A stretch of DNA of 6,737 nucleotides, taken from the NCBI GenBank assembly GCA_002400675.1, contig NVQY01000014.1:1-6737 (forward strand). Direction: 5' to 3'. The notes under the pieces were generated by a model that did no database searches, was not told where the DNA came from, and worked only from the letters and a program-made list of their open reading frames with translations. Origin of the DNA: Paracoccaceae bacterium (GTDB lineage: Bacteria; Pseudomonadota; Alphaproteobacteria; Rhodobacterales; Rhodobacteraceae). The first letter of the stretch is position 1. Every line of letters starts with the position of its first letter. Shown one piece after another: positions 5,801 to 6,737 of this stretch. Position numbers and translations under genes: made by a program.

Positions 5801-6737
5801 CACAACCGTCTCCATGCCAATCGAAACCAGGATGAGCGACAAGGCGCTGGAAACCAACACGCTGAAACTGTCGCGCGGCGGCAACCCGGACCTGCTGGGG
5901 TCAAGCAACGGCGGTACCTTGGGCGATCCTGTCAAACTGGATGAAGCCCCGGCATTTCAGGCCACATTTGCCACGCTTGGCATAGATACGAACAACCGCG
6001 CGGCGGCGATGGCAGGCGCGCTTCAGTCGATGCAGAACAGCGATGAATTCAAGCGCAACCAGAACGCCAAGGCGCTCAAGGCGGGGGTGGCGACGATTGC
6101 CGACAAGGGCCAGCGCGACAAGGTGTTCAAGACGGCCATCGCGCTGCTTGAGGTTGACGGTGACAATGTGAAAACTGCCCTTGAACAGGCCATGGCCGCC
6201 GAAGGCGTGCCCGACGCCGACCCGGCCAACCAACTGGCGGCGGCCAACGCCGCTAAGGACGCCTTTGACACCATTGCCGCCGCCGCCGAGTTCAACGTCG
6301 AACCGGGCATGGTGGTGCGCCAGTTGGTGATGGACAAGATCGGCCTGAGCGAGGCCGATATCGCCAAGCAAAAGCAATACGAGGCCGCCGCAGCGGCCTT
6401 TGCCAAGGACGCAAGGCCCGACAGTGATCCGGGTCGCAAGATCGACATGGCCGAGGTCGAAAGATTGCAGGGCGAATGTGCCGACATCCGCCCCAAAATA
6501 CTCCAGATGGAGGCGCTCAAGGCCGCCAGCTATGACGCCTTTACCGGCGGCGAGGACAACCGCCTGTTGCGCGCTTACGAATACACGCTGACGGCGCTGG
6601 CCGAGGAAGCCACCGAAACGACCAACATGAGAAACCTGCAAACCCAGGAAACAGAGGTGTTCGAAGACGTCCTTGATGATCTGGTTGCCCAGATGCAGGC
6701 GGCACCGCAGATTACCATGTCCGATGTCAATCTTGAG
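2823..6737 (+). CDS. Giant multidomain alpha-helical-repeat protein with a papain-like GSCFAT motif, 3'-truncated, function unknown
   Basis: One frame stays open for 1305 codons to the last base of the window, so the protein is larger than 1305 residues. The start is firm (AGAGG, 7-base spacer, in-frame stop just upstream). Visible layout: residues 1-112 form a compact mixed alpha/beta domain with FGLALGRNPVDTA (25-37), TYGTARVDG (64-72) and a hydrophobic strand AVLILSCEI. Residues 113-138 are an acidic, Pro-rich linker. Residues about 178-604 are six degenerate helical repeats. Residues about 611-633 are a second Gly/Asn/Pro linker. More helical sequence leads to VGSCFATQ around Cys957, and a later conserved-looking patch is NRLLRAYEYTL (1246-1256). 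No signal peptide or membrane segment is seen, so a cytosolic or non-Sec-exported protein is expected. I do not recognise a named family. The Cys motif suggests a papain-fold peptidase or transglutaminase-like domain, but no histidine occurs from 968 to 1305, so the catalytic His would have to lie past the window end. A structural scaffold or secreted effector are alternatives. Confidence is high for the gene and low for function. Confidence 0.93.
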   Translation, partial: MPLDAESVKKLKSHLGKARKTEMNFGLALGRNPVDTALVMHFERRKEKLYKEARKAEGVDKAKSTYGTARVDGAVLILSCEIDPPVGAKAKCMAFFKEHNIPFKVRILAPAGEEIEDGDGGDEPPDDAPATPSGDSADHKKWQEIVDKLQPRLIATLKAGKGDLQKMKAAWGLAGEKAADGDYKAGRKVLSALMKLMSDAAGEAKTQAEKQSGSLVSEAATGREILAELKAKVDQIKVAFGLLPGRVADGRQMIADIQQGVKDQDLDFARVGLTRLEMLLREAEPLIKARSEFKMAEGRIQSRASVMAHVKADHPEFGDLAKAFHDATADAMGKADLGDWLAAHHALGPWVRSLGALEKAYRQSLDEEGQYKLAELDLTNRAGLLRDFPTQGFDMADILSAYQTAVLAASDLAAKSDWAGALANVPEWRRHLEIAEAAQASYIADKQAFEDVETGLKDDLAAALKLGAVTPAMGVLCKAVRDQAPLIKPASDAKNYAVAAPLIQELATRVAALLEAHRAYDGQKSTWGVELAQAGARIARIEGCGALDPTLGPLKAGFDQAMAAARTKAKANDYAGGLADLRDAMTRADTFLTAKDTYNDARAQVFDEARNDGADNIPDIPAAGNDNGAAITGVEAAMQDDSSLRKSKGLQELLQEAKAVDGLYQSVMSQVDPGFAQGALAQFDTAIANCEAYQSGHKETASSKGDRQKFAQSESLVTHYRAMIDDIRAAIPALTILEGTDPAPLASNEANALRAIGQIDAIKASNLCPEAKDIAEGKRRRLIANMMKGATSDDQIREVAMMAGGDFQESYERQMALGPLTGTIGESHAARDHQSTRIQPPADAANVDQTRRLAQRLITDDGRLELAALYACAPEDLAGGSPSSRQTARALKRLRQDPEAIALLENIAAPAKGSPAAKMVCATLGLEAGSEVTDAQTRQAALSSLLAELRQKDVGSCFATQVAINIHDTDPKRYLQDISDMLSKGVITRTVGGTTVSMPIETRMSDKALETNTLKLSRGGNPDLLGSSNGGTLGDPVKLDEAPAFQATFATLGIDTNNRAAAMAGALQSMQNSDEFKRNQNAKALKAGVATIADKGQRDKVFKTAIALLEVDGDNVKTALEQAMAAEGVPDADPANQLAAANAAKDAFDTIAAAAEFNVEPGMVVRQLVMDKIGLSEADIAKQKQYEAAAAAFAKDARPDSDPGRKIDMAEVERLQGECADIRPKILQMEALKAASYDAFTGGEDNRLLRAYEYTLTALAEEATETTNMRNLQTQETEVFEDVLDDLVAQMQAAPQITMSDVNLE
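3159..3236 (+). other. Acidic/Pro-rich interdomain linker with G7/C6 hairpin
   Basis: These codons encode residues 113-138 of the giant protein, rich in Asp, Glu, Gly and Pro and predicted to be disordered. It separates the N-terminal domain from the helical part, which begins with HKKW at 139-142. The DNA contains a run of seven G (3180-3186), five bases, then six C (3192-3197), forming a perfect 6-bp all-GC stem with a 5-base loop within the coding sequence. Confidence 0.7.
3354..4634 (+). repeat. Six degenerate ~78-residue helical repeats within the giant protein
   Basis: Each unit opens with an aromatic anchor, usually after Asp or Asn (DY, DF, DW, DW, NY, DY), at residues 183, 268, 340, 418, 496 and 574. 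The last three intervals are exactly 78 residues (234 bases); the first two are 85 and 72. In the last three units an Ala at anchor +20 and a Tyr at anchor +24 are identical (Tyr442, Tyr520, Tyr598); units two and three have Phe293 and Tyr361 at +25 and +21. Before most anchors comes an Ala-rich helix of the type K-A-x-x-x-x-A. Predicted structure is all-helical, probably a bundle or coiled rod. Nucleotide identity between units is low, so the duplication is old. Confidence 0.7.
5685..5723 (+). other. GSCFAT motif, candidate catalytic-cysteine helix
   Basis: Residues 955-967 of the giant protein read G-S-C-F-A-T-Q-V-A-I-N-I-H. The pattern small-Ser-Cys-aromatic-Ala resembles the start of the active-site helix in papain-fold enzymes (CGSCWAFA in C1 peptidases, GRCWLFA in bleomycin hydrolase). 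It is followed by a helix/turn segment RYLQDISDMLSKGVITR, then a Gly-rich, poorly ordered stretch. Similarity is by eye only, and the partner His and Asn/Asp are not in the window. Confidence 0.4.

Noticed and set aside
5901..6641. 246-codon open frame on the minus strand
   Set aside because: It is a shadow of the giant gene; Gly/Val/Leu-rich low-complexity translation results from reading Ala/Asp/Lys codons in reverse.

Overview
The window looks like chromosomal DNA of an alphaproteobacterium, most likely a Rhodobacteraceae/Roseobacter-type organism. This rests on its GC-rich coding DNA and on the kind of FAD/GcvT two-domain demethylating oxidoreductase at the left end, a paralogue family abundant in that group. 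No RNA genes, insertion sequences or CRISPR arrays are visible. The organism assignment is inference; no ribosomal or other marker gene is present.

Layout. Positions 1-1761 (+) hold the 3' part of a dimethylglycine/sarcosine dehydrogenase-like flavoprotein whose start lies left of the window. Nine bases separate its stop from the stop of a convergent gene, 1771-2577 (-), a complete class III (CpdA-like) metallophosphoesterase. A 245-bp AT-richer gap (2578-2822) follows. It separates the phosphodiesterase from a divergent gene and holds a 13-bp palindrome and a terminator-like hairpin plus T7 tract.

The rest of the window, 2823-6737 (+), is one uninterrupted reading frame of 1305 codons with a clear ribosome binding site and no stop before the window ends. 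It encodes a very large, apparently soluble protein with this order: a small N-terminal globular domain (about 1-112), an acidic/proline-rich linker (113-138), an array of degenerate alpha-helical repeats (about 178-604; the last four anchors are exactly 78 residues apart), a second linker (about 611-633), more helical sequence, and a G-S-C-F-A-T motif at Cys957 that resembles the catalytic-cysteine helix of papain-fold peptidases. The C-terminus is missing.

How the genes relate. The first two are ordinary housekeeping or metabolic genes: C1/methylamine-type catabolism and nucleotide or phosphodiester turnover. The giant gene is transcribed away from them and shares no obvious pathway with them. 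It is the accessory and most interesting element here: a candidate undescribed multidomain protein, perhaps protease-like or effector-like, whose function cannot be fixed from this fragment.
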